Below are positions 24,325-32,278 of a DNA stretch of 64,000 bases, piece after piece. Location of the stretch: NCBI GenBank assembly GCA_014380365.1, contig JACMJZ010000004.1:62001-126000 (forward strand). The letters are read 5' to 3'. Position numbers and translations under genes: made by a program. The notes below the pieces were generated by a model that saw only the letters and a list, made by a program, of their open reading frames with translations, was not told the origin of the DNA and did no database searches. The number at the start of each line of letters is the position of its first letter. Position 1 is the stretch's first letter. The DNA comes from Pyrinomonadaceae bacterium. GTDB taxonomy: Bacteria > Acidobacteriota > Blastocatellia > Pyrinomonadales > Pyrinomonadaceae.

Positions 24325-25254
24325 CTACTTCTTCTTGATCGCTTTCATCTCCGACTCCAGCACCATCGGTGCGGGCCCGGAAATTCCACCGTCTTTACGT
24401 ATACGCCAGAAATGCACCGCCATAAAAATTGAAGCAACGAGCGGAATTCCAATGCAGTGCCAAATGTAAGAACGCAACAACGCGTTGGCGTCCACGATGG
24501 AACCGCCCAACAGTCCAAACCGAACATCGTTAAAGGGAGTCATGCCAAGCTGCACGCCGAACGGCCCTTCCGAACCCAGCATGGGTGTCGCGCGCGCCAT
24601 GTTCGTGCCAACTGTCACCGCCCAAAATCCAAGTTGATCATCCGGAAGCAGGTAGCCGGTAAACGAGAGCAGCAAGGTAAGCACCAGCAACACCACACCG
24701 ACGCACCAATTAAACTCGCGTGGCCTCTTGTATGAACCAGTCAACACTACGCGAAACATATGCAGCCAGGTGGTTATGACCATCAGATGGGCGGCCCACC
24801 GGTGCATGTTCCGCAAAAGTTTTCCGAAGGGGACGTCGTGTTCAAGGTAGAGAATGTCGCGGAATGCATCAGCCTTGGTGGGGTGGTAATAAAACATCAG
24901 CAGCACACCGGTAAACGTCAGCACGATGAAAAGGTAGAACGTGATGCCGCCCATGCCCCAGGTGAACGCGTAACGCACCGCATCGCGATTGATCTTTGCC
25001 GGATGAAGATGAAGGAAAACGTTTGAGAGAACTGCGAGCGAGCGGTTGCGCGGGTCGGAACGATCGTGAGAAACACGAAAGATCGACTTCCAGAGTTGTG
25101 TGTCCTGAGGATCTTTATAAGTCTTAGCTTCCTCAACCGCACGTTCCTTGAGGGCAGCTCCGCTCTCCCGGACCTTTGAGATCAGGCCGGCGCTCGGCTT
25201 CTCGTCGCCGGTCAATTGCTTAGTCTCTTTTTGGTCAGGACGTTCTGGATCCAT
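24325..25254 (-). CDS. Cytochrome b, N-terminal half (b6-like)
   Basis: A 309-residue four-helix cytochrome b6-type protein that binds two b hemes across the membrane. The heme His pairs are in HRWAAHLMVITTWLHMFRV and in YIWHCIGIPLVASIFMAVHF. The loop PREFNWCVGVVLLVLTLLLS and the motif GYLLPDDQLGFWA are typical of the split b6 family. A ~70-residue cytoplasmic lead rich in charged residues precedes helix 1. ATG start. The cysteine in NWCVGV sits where b6-type proteins can carry a covalent heme c(i) link, but the match is not certain. It is the second gene of the operon after Rieske. Confidence 0.93.
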   Translation of the reverse strand: MDPERPDQKETKQLTGDEKPSAGLISKVRESGAALKERAVEEAKTYKDPQDTQLWKSIFRVSHDRSDPRNRSLAVLSNVFLHLHPAKINRDAVRYAFTWGMGGITFYLFIVLTFTGVLLMFYYHPTKADAFRDILYLEHDVPFGKLLRNMHRWAAHLMVITTWLHMFRVVLTGSYKRPREFNWCVGVVLLVLTLLLSFTGYLLPDDQLGFWAVTVGTNMARATPMLGSEGPFGVQLGMTPFNDVRFGLLGGSIVDANALLRSYIWHCIGIPLVASIFMAVHFWRIRKDGGISGPAPMVLESEMKAIKKK

Positions 25255-25271
25255 AAACTTTCGCTACGACG

Positions 25272-25340
25272 GCAGCAGCCCAACCGTCAGAAAGGGCACA
25301 AAAAAAGAGGGCCCTTGCCTACGCGCGGGCGGTTGCTCCT
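25272..25340. repeat. GCAGCAGCCCAACCGTCAG repeat, family C (copy 1)
   Basis: The left part reads GCAGCAGCCCAACCGTCAG, and the right part contains GGGCCCTTGCCTACGCGCGG. The same pattern recurs at 34033-34170. It lies in the gap between the Rieske and cytochrome b N-half genes. Confidence 0.75.
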
Positions 25341-25346
25341 TGCAAC

Positions 25347-26009
25347 TCACAGCGGAATGTAAGCGCCCTTCTCATCAAACTTGCTCTCTTCGCCCTTAGG
25401 CCAGGCGTAGAGTCTAGCCAGATCTACACGGATTTGCCCTTCGGCATCGAGTTCCACGTAGGCGCGATCCATCGGTCTGGGCGCCGGTCCTTCAAAGTTG
25501 ACGCCTTCGCTGTCGTAGCCGCTGCCGTGGCAGGGACACTTAAACTTGTTTTCGCTTGCCTTCCAGTCGGGCGTGCAGCCCAGATGCGTGCAGCGCGCGT
25601 AGATTACAAATAGGCGATCGGAAGTCCTGGTAACCCAGATTCGATACTGTTGTTGCCACTTTGTATCAACTCCGAGCGCATAGTCTCCGGGCGCGCCGAT
25701 GCGAAAAGTGCTGGATGGCTCAAGGATGGACCGCGGCAGGAAAAAGCGTAGGAACATCAAAAAGTATGCAACCAAACTGGCGGCAATCGCTGACCAAACG
25801 ATGCGCCGTCGCATTTTGTTAACGGGAGGATCGGGCGCGCTTTCCACCAGCGAACCCACCGGCTTGGCGACAACTCGCGCCGCCGGCGCAGCCACGGCCG
25901 TTTTCGGAGGCGCTGGTTTCGCGGCTGGCGGTGTTCCGGCCGGAGTCTCAACTTCTGGAGAGGCGCTCGCGACCTTACCGGCTGGCTCTTGATCCGTCTT
26001 ACTATCCAC
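25347..26009 (-). CDS. Rieske iron-sulfur protein
   Basis: A 220-residue subunit that moves electrons from quinol to cytochrome c. The [2Fe-2S] ligands are in CTHLGC (~139-144) and CPCHGSGY (~158-165), both boxes complete. One transmembrane anchor (IVWSAIAASLVAYFLMFLRF) lies at about 70-90, preceded by an unusual ~65-residue Ala/Pro-rich cytoplasmic extension. GTG start. It is the first gene of the large respiratory operon, and a promoter-like site lies ~180 bases upstream. The cluster-binding domain is of the small b6f/bc type. The function is secure; the N-terminal extension has no known role. Confidence 0.95.
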   Translation of the reverse strand: MDSKTDQEPAGKVASASPEVETPAGTPPAAKPAPPKTAVAAPAARVVAKPVGSLVESAPDPPVNKMRRRIVWSAIAASLVAYFLMFLRFFLPRSILEPSSTFRIGAPGDYALGVDTKWQQQYRIWVTRTSDRLFVIYARCTHLGCTPDWKASENKFKCPCHGSGYDSEGVNFEGPAPRPMDRAYVELDAEGQIRVDLARLYAWPKGEESKFDEKGAYIPL

Positions 26010-26186
26010 TAAAATCGAAGCCTCCGTGGGTTGAATTCAGCAAATACACTTCAACATTGCAGTGGAGCGCTGACGATACAACTCCCCGCATTGCAGGGAA
26101 CACCACTCTCTGCTCAGAACCACTTATTCGTTTATACATGAAGAGCGCCGTGCAAATAAATTCTTATAATCGGGCTCGGTGCGCTA

Positions 26187-26216
26187 TTTATAACCCGTTT
26201 TCCAATTTACTGGCAA
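26187..26216 (-). promoter_or_regulatory. Candidate sigma-70 promoter for the respiratory operon
   Basis: On the minus strand TTGCCA (26211-26216) and TATAAA (26187-26192) are separated by 18 bases, each differing from consensus at one position. The surrounding ~200 bases are AT-rich compared with the genes. It lies about 180 bases upstream of the Rieske start and just past the lipid-kinase stop. Pattern evidence only. Confidence 0.5.
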
Positions 26217-26232
26217 GAAGTTTTATAGTTGG

Positions 26233-27192
26233 TCATTGTGACGCCCGCGGACAGCGGACGCGAAGGGCCTGGGGGATGATCTGAAATGTTGCCGGAAGAA
26301 ACCCAGGCAATTCACCGTCTACCTCAATCTGCACAACTTCATTTTTGTCGAGAGCCCGGGCCAGAATCTTTTTCGCCAACACGTGCCCCACTTCGGGCAT
26401 TCCCAGATGCGAGCCCAGGTAAATGCGGGGCGCATTTGCCATCATTCGGGCGGCGCCAAGGTCGCCGATGCTAACCACGTCCAGCTTTCCATCAGCCAGG
26501 CTGGCGTGCGGAGCGATCTTCATGCCCCCGCCAAAGTAGCGCGCGTTTGCAATGCAAAGATTGGCTACCGTCATGTGGCGTTCCGGGTCGTCGTCGAGTT
26601 GGACTACGACACGCGTGGCTCCAGTTTTCAGTGAAGCTTGCGCCATCGCCAGCCCAAACGTGAGACGTCCACTGAGCCACTTAGTTGCCTTCGACGGAAT
26701 CCACTCGGGTCCACCTTCCTTAACCCGCCCGATCACCTCAGCGCTCATACCAAACGAAGCGACGCCGACAAAATACCGCGATTCATACTCGCCGTCCTCG
26801 CTGCGGAAGGTGACCTTCCCCACATCGATTTGGCGTGTGCGGCCATGGCGAAGGATTCTGGCGGCGTCGCTGGATCGCACCGGTATTCCGATAGTCCTGC
26901 GGAAATCGCCGCCTGTGCCGCTGGGAAGTATTCCCAATTCCGCGCCAGTGCCGGCGGCCAGAATTCCATTGGCAACTTCTGAAATTGTGCCATCACCCCC
27001 ACAGGCGACGATGAGCTCGGCTCCTTTGCGCGCAGCTTCCGCGGCCAGTTCGGTCCCCTGTCCCGCGCCCTCTGTAAACAGTGGTATGAACGCGCCAAAA
27101 TGCGTCGCGAGATCGCTGGCGATTTTTGGCCACGCGTCGCGGGTGGCGCCGCCGCCGGACTCAGGATTGATAATGACTATTGGAAGCGACAT
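26233..27192 (-). CDS. Diacylglycerol kinase-family lipid kinase
   Basis: A 319-residue protein with the DAGK catalytic fold. GGDGTISEVANG near residue 67 is the ATP-binding motif. IINPESGGG marks the N-terminus and LGILPSGTGGDFRRTIGIP the substrate loop. Such enzymes phosphorylate diacylglycerol or another long-chain lipid alcohol at the membrane surface. No transmembrane segment is visible. The ATG is clear. It precedes the respiratory operon on the same strand but is separated by an AT-rich promoter-like region, so it is probably an independent gene. The lipid substrate cannot be told from sequence. Confidence 0.9.
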   Translation of the reverse strand: MSLPIVIINPESGGGATRDAWPKIASDLATHFGAFIPLFTEGAGQGTELAAEAARKGAELIVACGGDGTISEVANGILAAGTGAELGILPSGTGGDFRRTIGIPVRSSDAARILRHGRTRQIDVGKVTFRSEDGEYESRYFVGVASFGMSAEVIGRVKEGGPEWIPSKATKWLSGRLTFGLAMAQASLKTGATRVVVQLDDDPERHMTVANLCIANARYFGGGMKIAPHASLADGKLDVVSIGDLGAARMMANAPRIYLGSHLGMPEVGHVLAKKILARALDKNEVVQIEVDGELPGFLPATFQIIPQALRVRCPRASQ

Positions 27193-27200
27193 GAATTAAG

Positions 27201-27246
27201 CAGTCGGCAGTCGGCAGTCGGCAGTCGGCAGTCGGCAGTCGGCAGT
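27201..27246. repeat. Tandem 7-base repeat (CAGTCGG)n
   Basis: Six full copies of CAGTCGG plus four bases, without mismatch, lie just upstream of the lipid-kinase start codon. Copy number is likely to vary between strains by slippage. No protein is assigned. Confidence 0.95.
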
Positions 27247-27310
27247 GAAACATGAAAACTGTCCCTACCGGTTAGTGTCAAGGGGCGCCTTTTAAGGTTC
27301 TGGTGCAGTT

Positions 27311-27410
27311 TGCTTTGCGGCTCTTTGCGAGTTCTTTGCGTCCTTTGCGGTAAACACAGAAGCAGCACCGCAAAGGTCGCGAAGTAAGACGCAGAGTTAC
27401 GCAAAGAGAA
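27311..27410. repeat. CCGCAAAGG-type inverted repeat, family B (copy 2)
   Basis: The left arm has repeated CTTTGCG units ending CCTTTGCGGTAA. The right arm begins ACCGCAAAGGTCGCGAAG and ends GCAAAGAG. It has the same pattern as 1621-1708 and 39031-39117. It lies between plsC and the lipid-kinase gene. Confidence 0.85.
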
Positions 27411-27445
27411 TCCAATTCAATTCCAAACTCCACCACTACCCTTCT

Positions 27446-28369
27446 TCACTTTGCCCAGCTAGCGCTGTCTTGTTCGCCTAGCTCGGCAATCTTCCGCATG
27501 ACAAAGTCGGAAATCTCTTTGTAGGTGCGAATGCGATCGGGCTTGGCGAGGTAATCGGTTAAGTCGAGTTGGGGGCCAAAGTAAATGCGAATCTGGTCTC
27601 CGCCCGTCCAGTTTCCCATCACCTGTTTCGGCAGATCGTTTCCGAGGCCCGTGATGAAAACCGGGATCACTTGCGGCGCCGCGTCTTTGATTAGTTTGCC
27701 GACGCCCGGCTGGGCCGGCAAAAACGAGTAGGGATCAGTGCCTTTGTTGCGCGTGCCCTCGGGATGAAACCCAATCACATTGCCTGCGCCGTTTCGGCAA
27801 AGCTCGCTCAGCAACCGCATGGAATATTTATCAAACTCGCGCTTCTCAGTCATCGGTTTCTCGCCTGACGCAAAGAACGGCGGGTACATCGACCACCAGC
27901 CCATCACCAGATTCACCAGCAGACCCAGGGGCGATTCGTAAAAGAAGCGGCCGCGCACAGGAAAGAAAAGCTGCTTGCGCCACGTCGTGTTGCGGAAAAG
28001 CGCGGTGGAGACGACGTACATGTCGAAGAAGGATCGGTGATTCGCGACCAAAAGTATCGGCCGGTCGCGCGAGGCAGCCTCGACATGATCGAGACCGTAG
28101 ATGTTCATGATGTTGTAAGTGGCAAAATGGATCCAGCCGGCGCCAAACACGCTCTGGCACCACGTCCAGAACTGCTTCCAGCCACCCTGATTCATCCGGC
28201 GAACGAAGCGAAAGGCGAAACGCTCGAACCAGCTCAACACTGCAAACTCTTCGGGGGAAGGTTCCAAAGAATGTCCAAAGTCCAAAGTCCAAGGTCCAAT
28301 GTCTTTTTTTCCACGCGTTGTAACGTCCGCCGCGACAACTTTCGGTTCGGAACTTTGGACTTTGGACAT
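27446..28369 (-). CDS. plsC: 1-acyl-sn-glycerol-3-phosphate acyltransferase (PlsC family)
   Basis: A protein of up to 307 residues with the acyltransferase motifs NHRSFFDMY (HX4D catalytic box, ~108-116) and FHPEGTRNKG (substrate Glu-Gly-Thr-Arg box). It esterifies lysophosphatidic acid to phosphatidic acid at the inner membrane. The first ~35 residues of the open frame come from a palindromic repeat (MSKVQSSEPK and its mirror), so the ATG at 28369 is suspect. An in-frame GTG at 28240 or a nearby TTG would give a normal-length enzyme, but none has a clear ribosome site. It may share transcription with metH, which ends upstream on the same strand. Confidence 0.85.
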   Translation of the reverse strand: MSKVQSSEPKVVAADVTTRGKKDIGPWTLDFGHSLEPSPEEFAVLSWFERFAFRFVRRMNQGGWKQFWTWCQSVFGAGWIHFATYNIMNIYGLDHVEAASRDRPILLVANHRSFFDMYVVSTALFRNTTWRKQLFFPVRGRFFYESPLGLLVNLVMGWWSMYPPFFASGEKPMTEKREFDKYSMRLLSELCRNGAGNVIGFHPEGTRNKGTDPYSFLPAQPGVGKLIKDAAPQVIPVFITGLGNDLPKQVMGNWTGGDQIRIYFGPQLDLTDYLAKPDRIRTYKEISDFVMRKIAELGEQDSASWAK

Positions 28370-28375
28370 TGGACT
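28271..28375. repeat. TCCAAAGTCCAAAGTCC inverted repeat at the plsC start
   Basis: The left arm (from 28271) has three TCCAAAGT/TCCAAGGT units. The right arm (to 28375) is the complement, GGACTTTGGACATTGG. The apparent plsC ATG and first codons lie inside the right arm. Confidence 0.85.
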
Positions 28376-28393
28376 ACTTATAGGACGTCGTTA

Positions 28394-31300
28394 TCAGTCG
28401 ACTGAAAAATACTTCGCTTCCGGATGATGAGCGATGATCGCAGAAGTGGATTGCTCGGGTTCGAGTTGAAACTCCTCAGTCAGTTCCACGCCAATGCGCG
28501 ATGGGTCGAGCAACTCAAACAGCTTGGCCTGGTCCTCAAGACTTGGACACGCCGGATAGCCAAAGCTAAAACGGGATCCCTGATATTGCTGTCGGAATAA
28601 CTTCCTCACGTCCTCGGCATCGTCCTGAGCGATGCCCAACTCTTCGCGAATGCGTTTATGCCAAAGCTCCGCCAGCGCCTCAGCGCTTTCCACGCTTAGA
28701 CCATGAAAGTAAAGATAGTCAGCGTAGTTGTCCGACTTGAATAAGTGCTGCGAGTACTCGCTCGCGCGGCTTCCCATGGTAACCAGATGAAAAGCAACAG
28801 TATCCATTTTTCCTGACTCTTTCGACGCAAAGAAATCGGCGAGGCAGAGATTCTTGCCCATATTCAGCGGCTGGCGCGGAAACGTGAAGCGCATTCGCTC
28901 CGTCGCCTGATCCTCGTTGTAAATGATCAAGTCATTGCCAGATGACTGCGCCGGAAAGTAGCCATAAACAACGCGCGGTTGCAGTAATTTCTCGAGCTTG
29001 GTGAGTTCTTTCAACTCCTCATAGATTGGCCGGACTTTGTCTCGAACCAAAGTTTCATATTCATCCGCCGGCCGGCGTCCCTGTTTGAATTGCCACTGGC
29101 CCTTGAACAAAGCAGTCTCGTTAACGAACGCGAACACCTCGTCAAGCGATATATCTTCAACAACTCGCGACCCGTAAAACGGCGCGGGGGGGATGGCAAC
29201 GTCGGAACGCACAGATGAACGGAGTGTGTGCGTGGTATCGCCTGAGACCTTTGCAGCGCCGCGTGGCCTCACATTCTTGCTGATGCCGAGTTTCGCTTCT
29301 TCGCCGACGCGGTCCTCGACATCCTCAGGAGCTTCGCCATTATCGCCTGATGCGGCAGCGGCCTTTGCCAGGTCGTTCGTGATCACGTTTGCGCCGCTTA
29401 CCAATTGATCCATCGTGTGCAAGCCCGCGAACGCGTCGCCGGCATAAAAGAGTGTTCCTTTATAGATGGAGTTCAAATCTTCGTCGACGTAACGGCGTGT
29501 CAGAGCCGCGCCCCCTAGAATCACCGGAACGGTAATGCCGCGTTCGTTCATGAGCTCGAGGTTGTCTTTCATGATTAAGGTCGACTTAACCAGCAACCCG
29601 CTCATGCCGATCGCGTCGGCGTCGTGTTCCTCGTGCGCCAGCAAAATGTTGTCAATCGTCTGTTTGATACCGAGGTTAATAACCTTGTAACCATTGTTCG
29701 TGAGAATGATGTCGACCAGGTTCTTGCCAATGTCGTGGACGTCGCCCTTGACGGTCGCAAGCACCAACGTCCCTTTCGCGGTTGCGCCTCCCTTCTTCTC
29801 CATGAATGGCTCCAGGAAACGCACCGCCGCTTTCATCGCTTCCGCCGACTGCAACACAAACGGCAGCTGCATCTGCCCGCTGCCAAAGAGATCGCCGACC
29901 ACTTTCATTCCGTCGAGCAGAATATTGTTGATGATGTCCAGCGCAGCGTGCGTCTCGAGTGCGGTCTTTAGTTCGTCCTCCAGGCCAATCTTTTCGCCGT
30001 CGATGATGTGATTCTTCAACCGCTCTTCAACTGTCGCACCCTTGGATTCCTTCTTGGACGCCTTTGCTTTGACGTTCTCAAACAAAGTGGTGAACTTAGT
30101 CAGCGGATCGTAAGTACAGACGTCACCCTCAAACTCGCGCCGGTCGTAGATCAAGTCGCGCGCAACTTTGAGTTCCTGTTCGCCGATGCGATTGAGCGGT
30201 TCAATCTTACTGGCGTTGACGATTGCGGCATCGAGCCCGGCCTCGACAGCGTCATGCAGGAACACTGAGTTGAGCACGACTCGCGACGCCGGGTTCAGAC
30301 CGAAGGAGATGTTTGAGACGCCAAGAATCGTGAAGCAGCCCGGCAGCTCCTTTTTGATCCGGCGAATCCCTTCGATGGTCTCAAGCGCGTTGCGGCGATC
30401 CTCTTCGATACCCGTGGATATCGGCAGCGCGAGCGGATCAAAGAAGATGTCGCTAGCCGGCAAACCCAGTTCGCCAGTCGCCTGATCGTAAGCGCGTTTA
30501 GCGATTGCAAACTTTCCATCCGCTGTGCGGGCCATTCCCTCTTCATCGATGGTGCCGATGACCACGCTGGCGCCGTAGCGCTGCGCGAGATCGATGACCT
30601 TCGCAAACCGCGGCGGTCCGTCTTCGTAGTTAGTCGAATTGAGAATGCTCTTGCCGCCGGCGTGCTGCAGTCCGGCTTCCATCTTTTCCCACTCAGTGGA
30701 GTCAAACATCAGCGGCAGCTTGATGTTCGTTACCAGTCGCGAAGCCAGCTCGTGCATGTCAGCTTCGCCGTTGCGGCCCACAAAGTCGACGTTAACGTCC
30801 AGAATGTGAGCGCCCTCGCGTTCCTGCTCTTTCGCTAGTGCAACCAAACCATCCCAGTTTTCCGCGTTGAGCAGGTCGCGCATCTTCTTTGAGCCGCTGG
30901 CGTTCACTCGTTCGCCCACGATCAAAAACGATGCGTCTTGCACATAAGGTTGTTGGAAGTAAATGGACGACGCGGCGGGCAGGAGTTTGACGTCGCGCGC
31001 TTTCGGCGTAATGCGCTGCATCGCTTCAACGACGAGTTTCAAGTGCGCCGGCGTTGTACCGCAGCAGCCGCCGACTATGTTGACGCCGAAGTCGCTGGCG
31101 AAGTGGACGACCTGAGCAGTGAAACTTTCCGGCGTCTCGTCGTAATGCATCTGGCCGTCAACGACTGAAGGCAAGCCGGCGTTGGGCAGAACTGACACGG
31201 GCAACGGAGCATTCTCGCAAAGGTAGCGAATGCTTTCGGTCATGTGACGCGGGCCAGTGCCGCAGTTCATGCCGATGACGTCAACTGGAAATGGTGCGAG

Positions 31301-31933
31301 CGCGGTCAGGGCTGCGCCTATCTCCGTCCCATTGAGCATTGTCCCAAAGAGTTCGATCGTTACCTGGGCAATAACCGGGACGCGCACGCGATGCTGTTTG
31401 AAGTGTTCAAAAATCGCAGAGAGAGCGGCCTTTGTTTGCAGCAGGTCCTGGCATGTCTCGACGATCAACAGATCGACGCCGCCATCAAGCAACCCACGCA
31501 CCTGCTCAGCGTAGGCGGCTTTGAGATTCGCGAAGGTGATGTGGCCCAACGTAGGGAGTTTGCGCCCCGGCCCCATCGAGCCGGCGACCCAGCGTGGTTT
31601 GCTTATGGTTGAGTAGTCGGCGGCAACGCGCTTAGCGAGACGCGCAGCGAGCAGATTCATCTCATGCGCCTTGTCGCCGATGTCGTATTCTGCGAAGTCG
31701 ATTGGCGTTCCGTTAAACGAATTGGTTTCGATGACGTCGCAGCCTATTTCGAGAAAGGCTGAGTGGACGTTCTCAACTGCGTCGGGACGAGTGACAAGCA
31801 GGTTTTCGTTGCAACCTTCAAATCGCAGGCCGCCGAAATCCTCGAGCGTGAGGTTCTGGACCTGCAGGTTAGTGCCCATCGCGCCGTCAAAGACGACGAT
31901 GCGCTCCTTCAATGTGTCGAGAAAGTTAGCCAT
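28394..31933 (-). CDS. metH: Cobalamin-dependent methionine synthase
   Basis: A 1179-residue, four-module enzyme that methylates homocysteine using methyl-tetrahydrofolate through cobalamin. Module 1 (~1-320) has zinc cysteines in GMNCGTGP and GGCCGTTPAH. Module 2 (~330-610) is the pterin-binding domain (GERVNASGSKK). Module 3 has the B12 motif DVHDIG near 731, with GNAA-type helices before it. Module 4 (~880-1179) is the SAM-binding reactivation domain ending in GYPACPSLEDQ. Length and motifs are complete. A promoter, a SAM-II-like aptamer and a terminator lie upstream, consistent with shut-off by S-adenosylmethionine. Confidence 0.97.
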   Translation of the reverse strand: MANFLDTLKERIVVFDGAMGTNLQVQNLTLEDFGGLRFEGCNENLLVTRPDAVENVHSAFLEIGCDVIETNSFNGTPIDFAEYDIGDKAHEMNLLAARLAKRVAADYSTISKPRWVAGSMGPGRKLPTLGHITFANLKAAYAEQVRGLLDGGVDLLIVETCQDLLQTKAALSAIFEHFKQHRVRVPVIAQVTIELFGTMLNGTEIGAALTALAPFPVDVIGMNCGTGPRHMTESIRYLCENAPLPVSVLPNAGLPSVVDGQMHYDETPESFTAQVVHFASDFGVNIVGGCCGTTPAHLKLVVEAMQRITPKARDVKLLPAASSIYFQQPYVQDASFLIVGERVNASGSKKMRDLLNAENWDGLVALAKEQEREGAHILDVNVDFVGRNGEADMHELASRLVTNIKLPLMFDSTEWEKMEAGLQHAGGKSILNSTNYEDGPPRFAKVIDLAQRYGASVVIGTIDEEGMARTADGKFAIAKRAYDQATGELGLPASDIFFDPLALPISTGIEEDRRNALETIEGIRRIKKELPGCFTILGVSNISFGLNPASRVVLNSVFLHDAVEAGLDAAIVNASKIEPLNRIGEQELKVARDLIYDRREFEGDVCTYDPLTKFTTLFENVKAKASKKESKGATVEERLKNHIIDGEKIGLEDELKTALETHAALDIINNILLDGMKVVGDLFGSGQMQLPFVLQSAEAMKAAVRFLEPFMEKKGGATAKGTLVLATVKGDVHDIGKNLVDIILTNNGYKVINLGIKQTIDNILLAHEEHDADAIGMSGLLVKSTLIMKDNLELMNERGITVPVILGGAALTRRYVDEDLNSIYKGTLFYAGDAFAGLHTMDQLVSGANVITNDLAKAAAASGDNGEAPEDVEDRVGEEAKLGISKNVRPRGAAKVSGDTTHTLRSSVRSDVAIPPAPFYGSRVVEDISLDEVFAFVNETALFKGQWQFKQGRRPADEYETLVRDKVRPIYEELKELTKLEKLLQPRVVYGYFPAQSSGNDLIIYNEDQATERMRFTFPRQPLNMGKNLCLADFFASKESGKMDTVAFHLVTMGSRASEYSQHLFKSDNYADYLYFHGLSVESAEALAELWHKRIREELGIAQDDAEDVRKLFRQQYQGSRFSFGYPACPSLEDQAKLFELLDPSRIGVELTEEFQLEPEQSTSAIIAHHPEAKYFSVD

Positions 31934-31951
31934 TTCCAGTTGCCGCGCTGA

Positions 31952-32009
31952 GTAGGACAGACATTCTTCTCTGTCCTGTCATCAACTGACAGGCAATGCC
32001 TGTCCTGCA
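31952..32009. repeat. GGACAGACATTCTTCTCTGT double hairpin, copy 2
   Basis: It has the same paired small palindromes as 23036-23105: GGACAGACATTCTTCTCTGT, then ACAGGCAATGCCTGTCC. It lies between the metH start and its leader terminator and so may be in the metH 5' untranslated region. Confidence 0.85.
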
Positions 32010-32013
32010 AAAC

Positions 32014-32045
32014 GAAAGCCCCGCGCTGAACAACGCGGGGCTTTC
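32014..32045 (-). terminator. Intrinsic terminator in the metH leader
   Basis: A perfect 12-base-pair stem (GAAAGCCCCGCG with its complement) and an eight-base loop, followed on the minus strand by CGTTTTGC, close the metH leader about 40 bases past the aptamer. A short competing hairpin (GGCTTT, TAG, AAAGCC) overlaps the 5' side of the stem and could act as antiterminator. The stem is symmetrical and could also end transcripts entering from the other side. Confidence 0.75.
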
Positions 32046-32084
32046 TAAAAGCCTGTTCGATTAGTCTAAGAAAGACTCGCCGTG

Positions 32085-32138
32085 CTGTTTAGCGGATTAT
32101 TTTACGTGGCCGCAAGTCGCCTTAACTCACCACGTCTG
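32085..32138 (-). promoter_or_regulatory. SAM-II-like riboswitch upstream of metH
   Basis: Read on the minus strand, the core is ACGTGGTGAGTTAAGG, then CGACTTGCGGCCACGT, then AAAATAATCCGCTAAAC. ACGTGG and CCACGT form stem P1. The conserved GGTGA, CTTGC-GCCAC and GCTAAA blocks match the SAM-II (metA motif) consensus in order and spacing, and GUUA with UAAU can form the pseudoknot stem. SAM-II binds S-adenosylmethionine and represses methionine genes, which suits metH. A promoter precedes it and a terminator follows, so control by attenuation is likely. Recognised by eye, not by a covariance search. Confidence 0.75.
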
Positions 32139-32147
32139 TTCCGAGTT

Positions 32148-32176
32148 ATTGAAACATCGCGATTGGGCACTGTCAA
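32148..32176 (-). promoter_or_regulatory. Sigma-70-type promoter for metH
   Basis: On the minus strand, TTGACA (32171-32176) is a perfect -35 box. It is followed after 17 bases by TTCAAT (32148-32153), four of six matches to the -10 consensus. The expected transcript start falls a few bases before the SAM-II-like aptamer, which supports both calls. Confidence 0.65.
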
Positions 32177-32278
32177 GCACATCAACGCCCGTACGTTCTC
32201 TTCTTAAGATCGTGGCGTTCAGCCCACAACCGCATTCTCTATTTACCATTTCCCGTTTACCCTTTACCATCCCTACCA

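Noticed and set aside
27177-27404. 75-codon frame over the CAGTCGG tandem repeat
   Set aside because: Its repeated PTADCRL is a direct translation of the 7-base tandem unit; no other support.
32014-32138. Cobalamin riboswitch upstream of metH
   Set aside because: The B12-box and long multi-stem layout are absent; the compact ACGTGG...CTTGC...GCTAAA core fits SAM-II instead.
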